Positions 23,330 through 34,325 are shown, numbered from the stretch's first letter. The stretch is DNA of 64,000 bases from Symbiodinium sp. CCMP2592 (GCA_905221615.1 CAJNDT010006124.1:1215920-1279919); one strand, 5' to 3'. Numbers and translations are program-made. The notes: generated from the sequence alone by a model not told the origin.

Positions 23330-23475
23330 ACCCATACTTTGTATATGTATACATATACATAAACATATATATATGTATATATGCATATGTATTATACATA
23401 TATATATATATATATATATGTACATATTTATATATGTATAGTCATACTATTTTTTGTCTTTATTATATATATACA
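23330..23475. repeat. AT/ATAC microsatellite
   Basis: Alternating TATA, ATAC and ATGT runs. Confidence 0.85.
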
Positions 23476-23705
23476 TAAGTATATCGTATAACTTGAGTGT
23501 ATTAGGCTCTCCAGTTGAGCCATCCCCTGATATACCCAGATATCCTAAACCCTGAACCCTTCAAGAACAAAGTTAATGCCCTGTAAGCCCTAAAACCCCC
23601 AACACTAAAACCCTAAACCCTAAATCCCTAAGCCTAAAGTCCTAAACCCTAAAGCCCTAAACCCCTAAACCCTGAAACCCTAAATCCCTAATTCTAAAGC
23701 CCTAT

Positions 23706-23794
23706 GGGTAGTTGTCAAAAATAGGGTCCCTATTATAATGCGGCACCTATTATTTAGAGTACCCAAAAGGGGACCTTAATTTTGACAACTACCC
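23706..23794. repeat. Inverted-repeat element, family GGGTRGTTGTCAAAAT
   Basis: GGGTAGTTGTCAAAAATAGG pairs with CCTTAATTTTGACAACTACCC at the other end. Confidence 0.85.
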
Positions 23795-23817
23795 CTGTAA
23801 GCCTTCTACACCCCCAG

Positions 23818-23868
23818 GCTTCGGTCGAGCAAGCCCGGCAGCGCGCAGCAGCCGCCAAGGCGTTCGGA
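23818..23868 (+). other. Candidate micro-exon (17 codons)
   Basis: Behind a CCCCCAG|G acceptor and before a GTCACA donor lies a GC-rich, phase 0/0 segment reading ASVEQARQRAAAAKAFG. Composition is sharply unlike the surrounding CCCTAAA DNA. It probably belongs to an intron-rich plus-strand gene whose other exons I cannot join with certainty. Confidence 0.4.
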
Positions 23869-23916
23869 GTCACAGGGCTTGGTTAAGGGGGTTTAGGGTT
23901 TAGGGTTAAGGGTGTA

Positions 23917-24006
23917 CGCATAGGCCCCAAAGTAGTTCCTTTTTGGGGCTCATAGAAAGAATCCTACAAGGCAATCCCAAACAGGAACTACTTGGGGGCC
24001 TATGGG
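23917..24006. repeat. Inverted-repeat element, family CCCATAGGC
   Basis: Arms CGCATAGGCCCCAAAGTAGT and its inverse. TA precedes the left end. Confidence 0.8.
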
Positions 24007-24349
24007 CAGGGGCAGTCTTCAGATTTTTTTTTTGGAGGGGGGGGTGCGTGCTTTCTACTCTTACATGCACATGGTTCGTTTCGGGCATCCTGCGTTGCAC
24101 TCAGCGCAGCATGCTGGAAAGAGGCAGTGTAATTCCATGGCAACGATACGGGTTCAATCAATTTCCATGAGTTTGTCATGTGTCTGGAAAGTAGATGTTA
24201 ACTTGCCATATAAGAAAGGGTCTTGGGATATGTTTCCTGTTCAGTCGTTTTCGTCCTGTTCAGTCGTTTTCGTAACCATCATGTTCGGTCATGGATCGTC
24301 TTGGGCAGGCAGCTGGAGAGCAGCTCGAAAACGGGCTGGGAGGAGGTTG

Positions 24350-24574
24350 CTTGGAGGTTCATGGGACTTAGTAAGTACAGTTATAAGTACCTTAACTGGG
24401 GTTATAACCACTAATAAGTATAGCTACCTAGTTTATAACCATAAGGTAAAAGCCAGAAAGTTGGAATATGATTATCCTAAGCCCTTTATGGTAAATTATA
24501 GGGTATCCTACCATGAAACCATATTCCAACTTTCTGGAGTTCCCTATAGTTCCTAAGTCCCATGAACCTCCAAG
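24350..24574. repeat. Inverted-repeat element, family CTTGGAGG (host of a nested element)
   Basis: Ends CTTGGAGGTTCATGGGACTT and CCTAAGTCCCATGAACCTCC are perfect inverses over most of their length. The element is about 100 bp longer than its relatives because another inverted-repeat element sits inside it. Confidence 0.85.
24453..24537. repeat. Nested inverted-repeat element, family CCAGAAAGTTGGAATATG
   Basis: 18-bp perfect inverted arms CCAGAAAGTTGGAATATG. Inserted inside the CTTGGAGG-family element, so it is the younger of the two. A second copy is at 39979. Confidence 0.85.
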
Positions 24575-25025
24575 TGGGAGTGGGTTGGGAGGAGCTCTGG
24601 AGCAGCTTGCGGACAGGTCGGGAGAGGGATCGGCCTCGGGAGAGGCCAGTGAATAGGGTCTTGGAGCTCATGAAACCCTAAACCCCAAACCCTATACCGT
24701 GATGAGACTATAATTACAATAAGGAGCCCCCAATGGTAGTATAGGTAACTATCTTATAAGGCCCCTATATCAACTGCTTCCTAGCCCACTCCCCAGCTGC
24801 TTCCCAGAACAGTACTCCCAACCCACTCCTCAAGTGCTTCCAACCCACTCCCGAATCTTTCCCATCGCCACCCCATCATCTTATATAGACGGAACTCCTC
24901 CGCACCGAACACATGAAAGACTCCCTGACAAATGCGAAAACCCTGCACCCCCTGAACCCTACCCACAATCCCCTAACCTCCTAACCCAAAATCGCTAGAC
25001 TCCGGCGAGCTAGGTGTCGCTGAAC

Positions 25026-25271
25026 ATGACAGCTGTGTTCCCGCTGTTGTGGATGATGGCAACAATCTCCCTTCCAGCACTAGCCAACGACTCCAACATC
25101 CCCTGATAAATGAATATACATTAAATTATAATCGGATCCCCTAATATGATTCAAGCTATATATTCCTTAATTAAGGGATGTTGGAGTCTCGGGGTAAACG
25201 ACCCCGCCTCAGAACCCCCACTCGCACAGGCAGCAGCGGCTGCTTGGACCTGAAGATTGGCACATCAGATG
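25026..25271 (+). CDS. Candidate 5' end of a secreted or membrane protein gene, split by an inverted-repeat intron (partial)
   Basis: ATG opens a classical signal-peptide-like segment (MTAVFPLLWMMATISLPALA) followed by Asn. The reading then meets an inverted-repeat element starting GACTCC. If that GA is the donor and the AG at 25211-25212 is the acceptor, the second exon (25213-25271, NPHSHRQQRLLGPEDWHIRW) is open and in phase. It ends at a good GTAAGC donor. Exons: 25026-25088 and 25213-25271. No downstream exon can be joined reliably. The signal peptide is seen directly; the splice reading is inference. Confidence 0.35.
25089..25194. repeat. Inverted-repeat element, family GACTCCAATATCCC
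   Basis: GACTCCAACATCCCC pairs with GGGATGTTGGAGTC. The interior shares the 'AGGGATCC...ATATTCC' layout of the copies at 33446 and 47101. Confidence 0.8.
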
Positions 25272-25295
25272 GTAAGCGTAATTCCCAAACTTTAG

Positions 25296-25410
25296 GTCCT
25301 CTAGGACCCAGAGTCGGCCCTTATTCCCTTTTTTGGGGTTTAGGTTCCCTTATAACCCCCTTTAAGCCAAAAAGGACCCCCTTTTTAGTAAATCCTTGGT
25401 AGGGCTCCCA
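25296..25410. repeat. Repeat element, family CCCTTATTCCCTTTTTT
   Basis: Shares GGCCCTTATTCCCTTTTTTG and GGTTTAGGTTCCCTTATA with copies at 44462 and 54227. The ends (AGGWCCTAG and CTAGGT) are only weakly inverted. Confidence 0.75.
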
Positions 25411-25615
25411 GTTTGGGATAAAGGTAGGTGGGGTAATCCCAAGAGCAGACGCATTATAGAAGGGATTCTTAATCCTAGCCCGAAGCTCCAGACCCCGAAT
25501 TCTAGATGCCATAGGGGCCTTCATAGTTACCTATACTAATCTTGCGGGGTTCCTTATTAATAATATAGTATAGTGGGCCCCAAACCCTATTCAAATTAAA
25601 AAGGCGCCTATACTA

Positions 25616-25715
25616 CCTATAGTCTCCATTGTAGTTCCTTTTGGGGGGTTACCTTTTAGGATCCTCACTATATAATTGGTTAAACCAAAAAAAGGAACTA
25701 CAATGGAGACTCTAG
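25616..25715. repeat. Inverted-repeat element, family AGTCTCCATTGTAGTTCC
   Basis: Left AGTCTCCATTGTAGTTCC pairs with GGAACTACAATGGAGACT. Related to the copy at 32522 and, through the GTAGTTCC block, to the CCCATAGGC family. Confidence 0.85.
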
Positions 25716-25795
25716 GTATGTGCGGTTTTCAGGGTATCAGGCCAGGAGCTTGGCACAGGGGTCTAAGATAGGGACGGTTTAGGGATTAGGGTTCA

Positions 25796-25905
25796 CTTAA
25801 AGGATCATGGGACTTAGTAACTAGGGTTATAAATAAGGTAACCATACTTATAACCCCAATTAAGGTACTTATAACCTTACTTACTAAGTCCCGTGATCCT
25901 CCAAG
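25796..25905. repeat. Inverted-repeat element, family CTTGGAGG
   Basis: Left end CTTAAAGGATCATGGGACTT, right end AAGTCCCGTGATCCTCCAAG, right flank TA. Confidence 0.8.
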
Positions 25906-26916
25906 TAGGGATTAGGGTTTAGGGTCCAGGGTTTAGGAATGACTAGAGTATGGTTTCGGGGTAGATTACAGAAGGATCAGACGGAAACCCAAGGAATAGT
26001 TTTAGTGAGCATTAAGGCACCTACATAATCCCTGAATTGAGGAGTATATCACAAGCAGTAGGATACCTAATAAGCTTTATAAGACATATTCGTTAGTTAC
26101 GGGATATGTTCGAAGGACTACATGGCCCAGAAAGACCGGCTTTGTAGTTGAAGTGCTCAAAGTTTTAGATTTTCAGCCCTTTCCTTCTGTAGGTTTTCGG
26201 GCTCATAGGGGGTAGATGGGAGTAGGGTTTAGGGTGTTTGGTTGTGTTTAGGGTTTGGGGCGGGCTCTGGATTTTAAAAGCTGCTTCAGAGTGCAGGCTT
26301 TTAACGTAGCCTTCAGGGTCTATCTACCTATACTAAGGTTCCTTCAGTGGTTCTGCAAGGGTGGGTTGTTTCGCCCTCGAACTATTGCGATACTGCGATA
26401 CGAGTTCACAACCGTCATGTTGCTACTGCTTAAGACTGCAGCAAGCTCCTCGTCGCTGATGCGAAAATATGTGTGACAACAACTGTGCTCTCTCACTGAT
26501 TCAGTCTCACTCTCTCACATCCCCTGCCATCGCCTGGAAATGCACTGAGAGCCTTTTTCGAAACCTTGCGAAATGCTGACAGCTGGGTGCTCCGCCTTGC
26601 ACAGTTGCAGGATAGTAGGTGGCTTCGGACCTTCCCTGCAGAAATAGCACCTGGCGTCTTGTGCTGGTCGGCACCACAACGATCCGAAATCCGCAGACAC
26701 ACCGGGAAGCTTGCTCAGATAAGGAACGTGACATCGGCAATGCACGGCCTGCATTACTAGTCTACGTGGCTGTGCCCATCAGTCCCTTGTTATTCAAGGC
26801 GCTGAATTCCTGGCAGAACCCTAACCAAGAACCCTAAACTCTAAAAGCCTAAATTTCAACCAATACGCTTCGTAAGACCTTAGGACGAAACTGGAGTCTA
26901 GGACGCTGGCAGAATA

Positions 26917-27036
26917 CTTGGAGGTTCATGGGACATACTAAGTACAGATATAAGTGCCCTAATTTGGATTAGAAGTACAGAAAAGTGTAGTTGCCCTAAT
27001 TGTAACCCTAGTTACTAAGTCTCATGAACCTCTAAG
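26917..27036. repeat. Inverted-repeat element, family CTTGGAGG
   Basis: CTTGGAGGTTCATGGGAC pairs with GTCTCATGAACCTCTAAG. TA on both sides. Confidence 0.8.
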
Positions 27037-27844
27037 TAGGATTCAGGTTGCAGGATAGTTGGTCTTGGCTGATGGAGAATTCTCCAGATGTTGGCTCCGC
27101 TGGTATTGCCATCTAATGATCTACGTTTGAGCTTCATTTGTACAGCACAAATGTCCTATGTTTTGACTGTTTCTTACTTCTCTACCCGGGACGTTTTATG
27201 TGTCTGGCCCGTTGTGCTACATAGTGCCAGTGCTGGTATGTCGTGCCAAGGAGACGGGAGCAATTCCAGATGATCTTCAGGCCTCTGCAGCCGTCACTCA
27301 GCCCTTACCGCCACATTTCAGAGTCTAAGAACTTTTCGCAGAGGTCTTGCAGCCGCATGCAAGTACAGTATATGGGGACTACAAGAGGGCACCATAGATG
27401 AGCTGTATATGGGTTCGCAGTAAAATGGAGGATAGTTGGGAGCCCGGAGAAGCCACCTGTCCTGCACCCGAAACCCTAAGCAACTCGAGTCAGCACAAGC
27501 CCCTGCGTTGGATGTTCAAGGCTGTGGCTGATACCAGAAATTCCGTGGGGTGAGATTTGGCTCCCTTCAGCCGCAGGGAGAGAGTGTTTGTGTGAGGCTT
27601 TGCAAGGTTTCGTGGTGATTTGTGAAAGCCTTGGCCACGTCTTCGATGCTGAACCCTCAACCCGATGTAGTCGGCTCTTTTTAAAAAATCCCTAAAGCCC
27701 TAAACCCCTAAACCCTGAAGCCCTATAAACCCTAAGTTGGCCCTAAATCCCTAAATGCCAAACCCTCCTTCGACTCATCGTCGACGAGTTGAAGCTTCGA
27801 AGGCCCCTGGGCCGGCTGAGCGCTTCAGAAGTAGCAGGCCAGAG

Positions 27845-28620
27845 AGGGTTGCTTTAAAGAGGTTTACGGGTTTAGGGTTGCTTTAAAGAGGTTTAGGGTT
27901 TAGGGTTGCTTTAAAGAGGTTTAGGGTTTAGGGTTGCTTTAAAGAGGTTTGGGGTTTAGGGTTGCTTTAAAGAGGTTTGGGGTTTAGGGTTGCTTTAAAG
28001 AAGTTTAGGTTTTTTTAGGGTTGCTTTAAAGAGGTTTAGGTTTTAGGGTTGCTTTAAAGAGGTTTAGGGTTTAGGGTTGCTTCAAAGAGGTTTAGGGTTT
28101 TTTAGGGTTGCTTTAAAGAGGTTTAGGTTTTAGGGTTGCTTTAAAGAGGTTTAGGGTTTAGGGTTGCTTCAAAGAGGTTTAGGGTTTAGGGTTGCTTTAA
28201 AGAGGTTTAGGGTTTAGGGTTGCTTTAAAGAGGTTTAGGGTTTAGGGTTGCTTTAAAGAGGTTTAGGGTTTAGGGTTTCTTTAAAGAGGTTTAGGGTTTA
28301 GGGTTGCTTTAAAGAGGTTTAGGGTTTAGGGTTGCTTCAAAGAGGTTTAGGGTTTTTTAGGGTTGCTTTAAAGAGGTTTAGGTTTTAGGGTTGCTTTAAA
28401 GAGGTTTAGGGTTTAGGGTTGCTTCAAAGAGGTTTAGGGTTTAGGGTTGCTTTAAAGAGGTTTAGGGTTTAGGGTTGCTTTAAAGAGGTTTAGGGTTTAG
28501 GGTTGCTTTAAAGAGGTTTAGGGTTTAGGGTTTCTTTAAAGAGGTTTAGGGTTTAGGGTTGCTTTAAAGAGGTTTAGGGGTTTAGGGTTTAGGGGTATAG
28601 GGTTTAGGGTTTAGGGGTAT
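27845..28620. repeat. TTTAGGG-derived 28-bp tandem array with higher-order structure
   Basis: About 25 copies of a 28-bp unit combining GCTTTAAAGAGG with GTTTAGGGTTTAGGGTT. Variants (TTCTTTAAAG, GGGTTTTTTAGGG, GCTTCAAAG) recur in the same order 255 bp apart, showing block duplication. It ends in plain TTTAGGG sequence and the AAGAGGTCTA unit at 28672. Confidence 0.9.
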
Positions 28621-28679
28621 AGGAGTTTAGGGTTTAGGGGTTCAGGGTTTAGGGGTTTAGGGTTTAGGCTTTAAAGAGG

Positions 28680-30174
28680 TCTACAGGGGCTACTATAAGG
28701 GATACCATACGGGTACTATTTATAAGGGTACTAAAATGTAGGGGGCATAGGGTCTTGAGGGTTCCTTATTATAACTATCGTATAACCGTTCTTCAGTGTT
28801 TGTAGGGTTCCTGTAAAGAGGTCTATAGGGGCTACTATAAGAGATTCTATAAGGATACTATGATATAGGGGGCCTTAATAATTGGAATAGGGCCGCGGCA
28901 GATCCGTTCTTTAAGGTTAGTTAAGGGGTTTAGGGCTTGTAGGGCTTATGGGCTTTATGGGGCTCATAGGCTTATTAGGGCTTATAGGGCTTGTGGATGT
29001 TTATGGGCTTTATGGGGCTTACAGGGTTTACGAGGTTTGTGGGTTTATAGGGCTCATAGGGTTTATCCGGCTTGTGGGGTATTTTGCTTTTTGTAAGGCT
29101 CATAGGGTTTGTTGAATTTACATAGGTTCATAGCGTTTAAGGGTTTTAGGGTTTAGTGTGCTCTTAGGGTCTGTAGGGTTTACCTTTAGGGTTTCGGTCA
29201 GTTTGGCAGTCCGGGCGTTAAGGCTTCGTAGGGTTTAGACTGAAGGGTTTCGGGGGGTGATAGGGCTTCTTAGGGTTTAGGCGTTTAGGGTTTGGGGGGT
29301 TTAGGGAGGTGTCTCTAGGGTTGAAAGTATTTTGGGGTTCGGGGTCTGGCTGTTGAGACTTTTTTCATACTGTAAGGCATTTTGGGGGGGTGCTAGAGGG
29401 GTTGTGGCCTAGCATTCAGAATTCAATAATTTTGAGGAGGTTGGCTCCTTGTTACTAGAGTCATACTACACAATTTTCAAGAACCTGTTTTCAGGCCATA
29501 AGACTATGCGGCATATGGGTACTTCCCCAAGTTCGGGTCCCTTTAGGGCTCCTGTTTCGCCGTACTGTCTTGGTGATCTAAAAAGCGACCCTAAGTAGAT
29601 ACAGAACTTTAGGCTTCAAAGGGGGTCCAGCATGGACCCTTAGGAGGCTCCAATGCGAAGCGACCCAACACGGTTTGGGGTTTAGGGGTTTAGGGTTTAG
29701 GCTTTAGGAACATCCGACCCGAAAAACAGAGTGGAGGAAAACTCTATCCCTTATGATACACATACAACTAGGCAGTCGTATCAGAAAGGCCCCTCTAGGA
29801 CCCTCTAGAGGGATCCGCTGAGGAATGTCTGCGCCTAGCTTGAAGTCGATATCTGGGTTCGTCGAAGGCATTGGCCTGCGCCTCTGAGCACTACTAGTCA
29901 CGAGCACCAGCAGAGCGCAAGATTTGCGCCAACACCGACAAACCAGTTGTATGGCAGCATCTCAAATCCGCAGCGGCGAAGCCGAATCTACAAGAAGTGC
30001 CACGGCCAGATGCACCTTTCCTGTCAGCATACAGGCAGACAGACCCTCTACCTGGTGATCTTCTGGATCTTTCACTTGGTCTTCAGCGGATTGCTCCACT
30101 TCGGTCGTATGTTGCCCCAATTTGAGAAGCCTTTCGGGCCTAGGCTTCAAACTCCCAAAAGAAATCCCCAGCAG
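28680..30174. other. Repeat-rich DNA with possible degraded coding remnants
   Basis: Consists of GGGGCTACTATAAGGGAT-type units (28690-28900), then GGGCTTATAGGGCTT-type T/G-rich repeats (28900-29330). At 29704-29907 and 29962-30150 both strands have open stretches of protein-like composition, but no family is recognised and frames cannot be joined. Confidence 0.4.
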
Positions 30175-30283
30175 ATTACTTAGGGGTACTTAGGATTTGT
30201 TTTTAATTTTTTGGTTATTATAATCCCTAAGAAACAGCTATTTTTTAAAATTTTTGGTAGGGTTCTAAGTTGAGTATAGATTA
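30175..30283. mobile_element. 101-bp introner-type element, second copy, with ATTA duplication
   Basis: The element proper is 30179-30279 (101 bp), beginning CTTAGGGGTACTTAGGATTT and ending GTTGAGTATAG, flanked by ATTA at 30175-30178 and 30280-30283. It aligns along its full length with the insertion inside the RCC1-like gene at 50456-50556, including the shared core TTTTTTGGTTATTATAATCC. No clear host exon pair is seen here. Confidence 0.8.
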
Positions 30284-31722
30284 GGTACATGTCCTTCTTC
30301 CAGCTATAAGCCCAACCTACGTCCGTGGAGCCTGCATAGAGTGGTGGACCACGGCTTGGCTAGCCAGAAGAATTCAGCCCCTCCACAGCTGGAAAGCTAT
30401 GCGTAGGTATCCTACATCGGGCATGTCATGATCTGCTCTTGAACAACATGTCGGTGTGCAAGTGTAAAAGCGCCATACAAGCACTTCCGTGTATTTCGTG
30501 AAAAATCCGAGTGAAGATGTCTGCAGCCCCGCAACCCTAAATCGCTAAACCCCTAAATCCTAAATCCCTAAGCCCCTAAACCCCTAAACCCTAAACCCCT
30601 AAACCCAAAACCGATAAACCCTAAATCCCTAAACCCCTAAACCCCTAAACCCTCAAGCTCTTCAACCGAAGCCCCACGGCGACGAGGCCGACGGCTTCGA
30701 CCGAGACCTCAAAGCTTCCCGGGGATTCTCTTGGGTCAAAGGCAGCTAGGGCTGAATTAGGGCTTTGAGGGTTTAGGGTTGAGGGGGCCTAGGACTAGGA
30801 TGTAGGGTTTAGGGCGTCGGGGGCTTGGGGTTTAGGGTTCAGCGGTTTCTCTAAGGTTTGTTCACGGGTCAAGGGGTGATTATCTCAGAGTGCTTGAGCA
30901 GGTTCGCCAGATCTTCCAACGAGGGCTCTAACTGGGTTACTATAAAGGGTCTAGGGCCAGGACAGGGACCTAAATGATTTGTTCTGATTATAATACGGAA
31001 ACCAAGGAACAATGCTGCTTTCTATTCAGGCTCATTCTATCCTAACACCGTTGCAATGCACATCACAGCAACCCCTACAGCAACCTTTATAGAAACCTTT
31101 CGAAAGATTTTTGTCATTCCAATGTCCTAATATTGCTTGCTTCGAACAAGGACTTGGTTCACTTAATTCTGCCTAGGGTTTGTCATTACAGATAGGGTGC
31201 GATACCTGAAAACCTTGTTCTGTTGACCTCAAGAAACTTGCCTCGCATGTTGTGTCCATCTGCAGCTGTTCGATATCGTTGGCTTCACTCCGCCCTCTTC
31301 CATGTTGTCTGAATCGAGAGCATTTGAAGCCCCTTGTTGTATCTTCAAAGCAATTGGTTTAGTTTCATCGCCACTTACATGTATGCAGTAGGCATTCTTC
31401 GTACATGTGTGGCCGGGAGAGGCTGAAACTCGAGACCGAGCTCTCCGGGTCCGGGTCCACCTGCCCGAGTATTAGGAAGGGTTCCTTGACGACTTCTTGA
31501 AGTACTCTATAAGATTTTATTCTGGCTTCATGGGCTTCGAAAGGCTTTACTACATGCACTTGTACGTCAATTGCATACATGGGCCGTTTCTACATACCTA
31601 CCATATTATGGTTGCAGGGGCCTCTTCAGTTGGTCTGACCTGACCAGGCAGCCGTCGGTGAAGTAAGTCCGGCATCCAGGCGCTGCAGTTTGTCTAGCTC
31701 TTTCCGAGTTTAGGGATTACCT
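30284..31722. other. Intergenic or intronic DNA with scattered CCCTAAA blocks
   Basis: CCCTAAA block at 30535-30650, then a GC-rich island at 30655-30760 that could hold a small exon in either of two plus frames. The remainder shows nothing recognisable. Confidence 0.4.
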
Positions 31723-31816
31723 GCATCCCCAAACCCTACAACATAGTAGGTTATGACACCTGAATTAGATGGTATAACCCCAAAAATGGTAGGTTGTTGG
31801 ATCCACAGGTAAGGCT
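31723..31816. repeat. Repeat element, family CCCCAAACCCTACAAAATAG
   Basis: Shares CCCCAAACCCTACAACATAG, TAGGTTATGAC and the end GGTTGTTGGATCCACAGG layout with copies at 32793 (opposite orientation), 35742 and 61299. Confidence 0.7.
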
Positions 31817-32521
31817 TTCAATATGTAAGCTTTTCAGTGGTCTGCTTGGCAGCTCTTCGTGCTTCATTTGGTGCGCATATGTCCAAGGAGAGAATGCTTC
31901 GATGGCCCTCGGGAGCCGTAAACCCTAGGCCGTTAAACCTAAACCCTAAAGCCCAAACCTAAACCCTAAAGCTTAAACCCTAAAGCCTAAACCCTAAAGC
32001 CTAAACCCTAACCCCTAAAGCCTAAAGCCTAAAGCCTACACCCTCACCCCTAACCCCTAAACCCTAAAACCCTGAGTACCAGGCGAGTTCGGACCCAGGG
32101 CTCAGAGCAACAGGAAGCCAAGCCCAAGCCACGCCTCTGCCACTCAGGGTTGGGCTCAAAAGGTTTTTGTTCAGGGCTTTTAAAGGCTTCGTGTTCCTTT
32201 AAAGGGATCTAGAATGTTTTGGGTTTAGGGTTTAGGGTGTTGTAGGGTTTCGGTCTTTAAGGGTTTAGTGTTATGAAGGGTTTAGGGTTTGTTTTAAGGG
32301 TTTAGGGCTCCTAGTGTTTGAGTGTAGGGTTTAGGGCGCCAAAGGGCTTAGGTTTAGGACTTAAATGGTTTAAAGCTTCTACGTGTTAGGGTTCAGGGCA
32401 CCAAGGGCTTTCGGGCAAAAGGCTTAGCTCGACAAGCGCTTGGATTTCTGCCAGGGCCCAGGGATAGAAAGGTCTGAAGGGATACGGTCCCGGGTTTAAG
32501 TTGTTTGCTGTTAATGCTTTA

Positions 32522-32620
32522 CCTAGAGTCTCCATTGTAGTTCCTTTTTTGGTTTAATCAAATATATAAGTAGGACCCTATAAGGTAATCCCAAAACAGG
32601 AACTACGATGGAGACTATGG
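32522..32620. repeat. Inverted-repeat element, family AGTCTCCATTGTAGTTCC
   Basis: AGAGTCTCCATTGTAGTTCC pairs with GGAACTACGATGGAGACT. TA precedes the left end. Confidence 0.85.
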
Positions 32621-32792
32621 ATTTAGTGGGTCAGGTCCTCTGTGCAGCCTGCAGCCGACAGGGCCGAGGAGGCCCAGCAATCAGGACCTGTAGCTCCAAA
32701 CCTTACCTGGGGATCCAAAAACCTACCGTTTTAAGGACTCCTTTAAGAGATTCCTATAAAGGGATCCATAGGGTTATGGGTTTTCGGGTTTA

Positions 32793-32895
32793 GGGGCTTA
32801 CCTGGGGATCCCCAAACCTACCGTGTTTAAGGGTTCTACCCTCTAATTAAGGGGTCATAACCTGCTATTTTGTAGGGTTTGGGGCCACAGGTACA
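32793..32895. repeat. Repeat element, family CCCCAAACCCTACAAAATAG, reverse orientation
   Basis: Begins CCTGGGGATCCCCAAACCTA and ends TTTTGTAGGGTTTGGGG. Contains CTAATTAAGGGGTCATAACC, which is also seen in the composite at 46436. Confidence 0.75.
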
Positions 32896-33445
32896 AGACA
32901 GCAAATTGTGGATGTTTGTCCTTACGGTTTGTTTGCCCCTAGAACCGTTTAAGTTTAGGCACATGGAGCCACAGGGTAGCTAACGGTATTCCCTGAGTTG
33001 CCTTACTTGAGGGCCTGCGGCTCAAATGTGGGTTCAGAGGACTCGGGCTGTGGGGTTCATGGGCAACGGCCGTGATTTTCTTCGGCAGGCTTGCAGCAGA
33101 GGACTGTGATTCTTGTGAGTGTCTTCAGGGCTGTATCCTGGGTCCGCTCGGATTCGGTTTCAGGGCCTCCTTCTTCTTGTAAGTATAGTAGAATGGGCCC
33201 CGAAACCCTATTCTAAAAATTCAGGCCCACAGATTCTGGAACCCTTATAGTCGCCGTTGTAGTAACCCATGACCCTGGGCATCAAAATAGCCCAAAAGCC
33301 TTACATAATATGGTCTTTGGGCCCAAAATCCTTAATATATAAGTCCTTAGATGCCTAGGATGAGCTCATCATGCCGAGATGACAAATTTGTCGTCGCCCG
33401 ACATTTCGGGGCAGCCAGAGCATGCCTGCAGGACTGGATCCCAAG

Positions 33446-33544
33446 GACTCCAATATCCCTTAATTAAGGAATATAGCTTGAATGATAGTAGGATCGCTAG
33501 TATGCTTTTAGGAGAATACTCTTTAATTAAAGGATATTGGAGTC
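33446..33544. repeat. Inverted-repeat element, family GACTCCAATATCCC
   Basis: GACTCCAATATCCCTTAATT pairs with AATTAAAGGATATTGGAGTC. Overlapping open frames on both strands result from its palindromic nature. Confidence 0.85.
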
Positions 33545-34144
33545 TCTGGGATTCCTGGATGCCCCAACCAGCAGCAGTGACCGTCCCGGTGATGCTGACA
33601 TACACATGCTGCATGGTGGAGATCATGATGATGACGGCAAAGGATGACGGCAATGATTGCAATGACGATGTTATGACGGAGCGTGTAGTGGCGATGCTCG
33701 CTTGTTGATTGCCATGCTGAAAATGGAGGAGGATTGCCATGACAGTGACAGCATCTGCATCTTCACGACCACGCTGATGACCTTAATGGGCTTAGGACTT
33801 CGGGCTCACAAAAAGTTTATATAGCTGAAGCGATGTTTGCGCAGCGGTTTTCAGGGTTGCTTTAGTTTAAAACTATGTCATGTTCATTACAGATAAGGTG
33901 GTGGATTTTTCAAGTTTAATTTGACTGCCCTGACAAGTATCATTTTTGGACGAGAGGGCGCTTGAACGGCAATTTCCTGAAGATTCCTGCTCCTCGTTGG
34001 ACGTCAGAACAAACATCGCAGCCTGACTGCGTTCACATTGTCGGAGAAGTGTCCGCAAAGCACCCTATACCAAAACCTCACACTCCTAAACCCCGAAGCC
34101 ACGAAACCCCAGTCCTAAAGCCTCCAAAGCCGCGGCTGTAATGT

Positions 34145-34325
34145 AGGAACCTGATTAAGAAATCCTGTGTCTATAACACCAAAATAATTATAGTAGGATT
34201 CATATAAGGAACCCTAATCAATTCCCCAGGTCTAAGGTTTCTTAATCAGGTTCAAAATAATTAGTAGGGTTCATATGAGGAACCCGAATCAAGGCCCAAG
34301 GTCTAAGGTTTCTTAATCAGGTTCC
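34145..34325. repeat. Inverted-repeat element, family AGGAACCTGATTAAGAAA, with internal tandem duplication
   Basis: Left AGGAACCTGATTAAGAAA pairs with TTTCTTAATCAGGTTCCT. The right half, about 80 bp ending in that arm, is present twice in tandem. A simple copy is at 58871. Confidence 0.85.

Larger units (their letters stand above)
21623..23705. other. Repeat-rich DNA with one possible micro-exon
   Basis: Mostly CCCTAAA/TTTAGGG-derived sequence and AT microsatellite (23330-23475). A plus-strand island at about 22824-22880 behind an ACAG acceptor reads FIPQRLIKKEHSGCVSYA and could be an exon. Nothing else protein-like is seen. Confidence 0.4.

Noticed and set aside
26493-26760. Overlapping frames on both strands with a paired-Cys stretch (RCYFCREG) on the minus strand
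   Set aside because: Only one half of a possible zinc motif, no splice sites or neighbours to support a gene.
27845-28620. Regular spacing suggesting a CRISPR array
   Set aside because: The 28-bp units are contiguous with no unique spacers, and the genome is eukaryotic.
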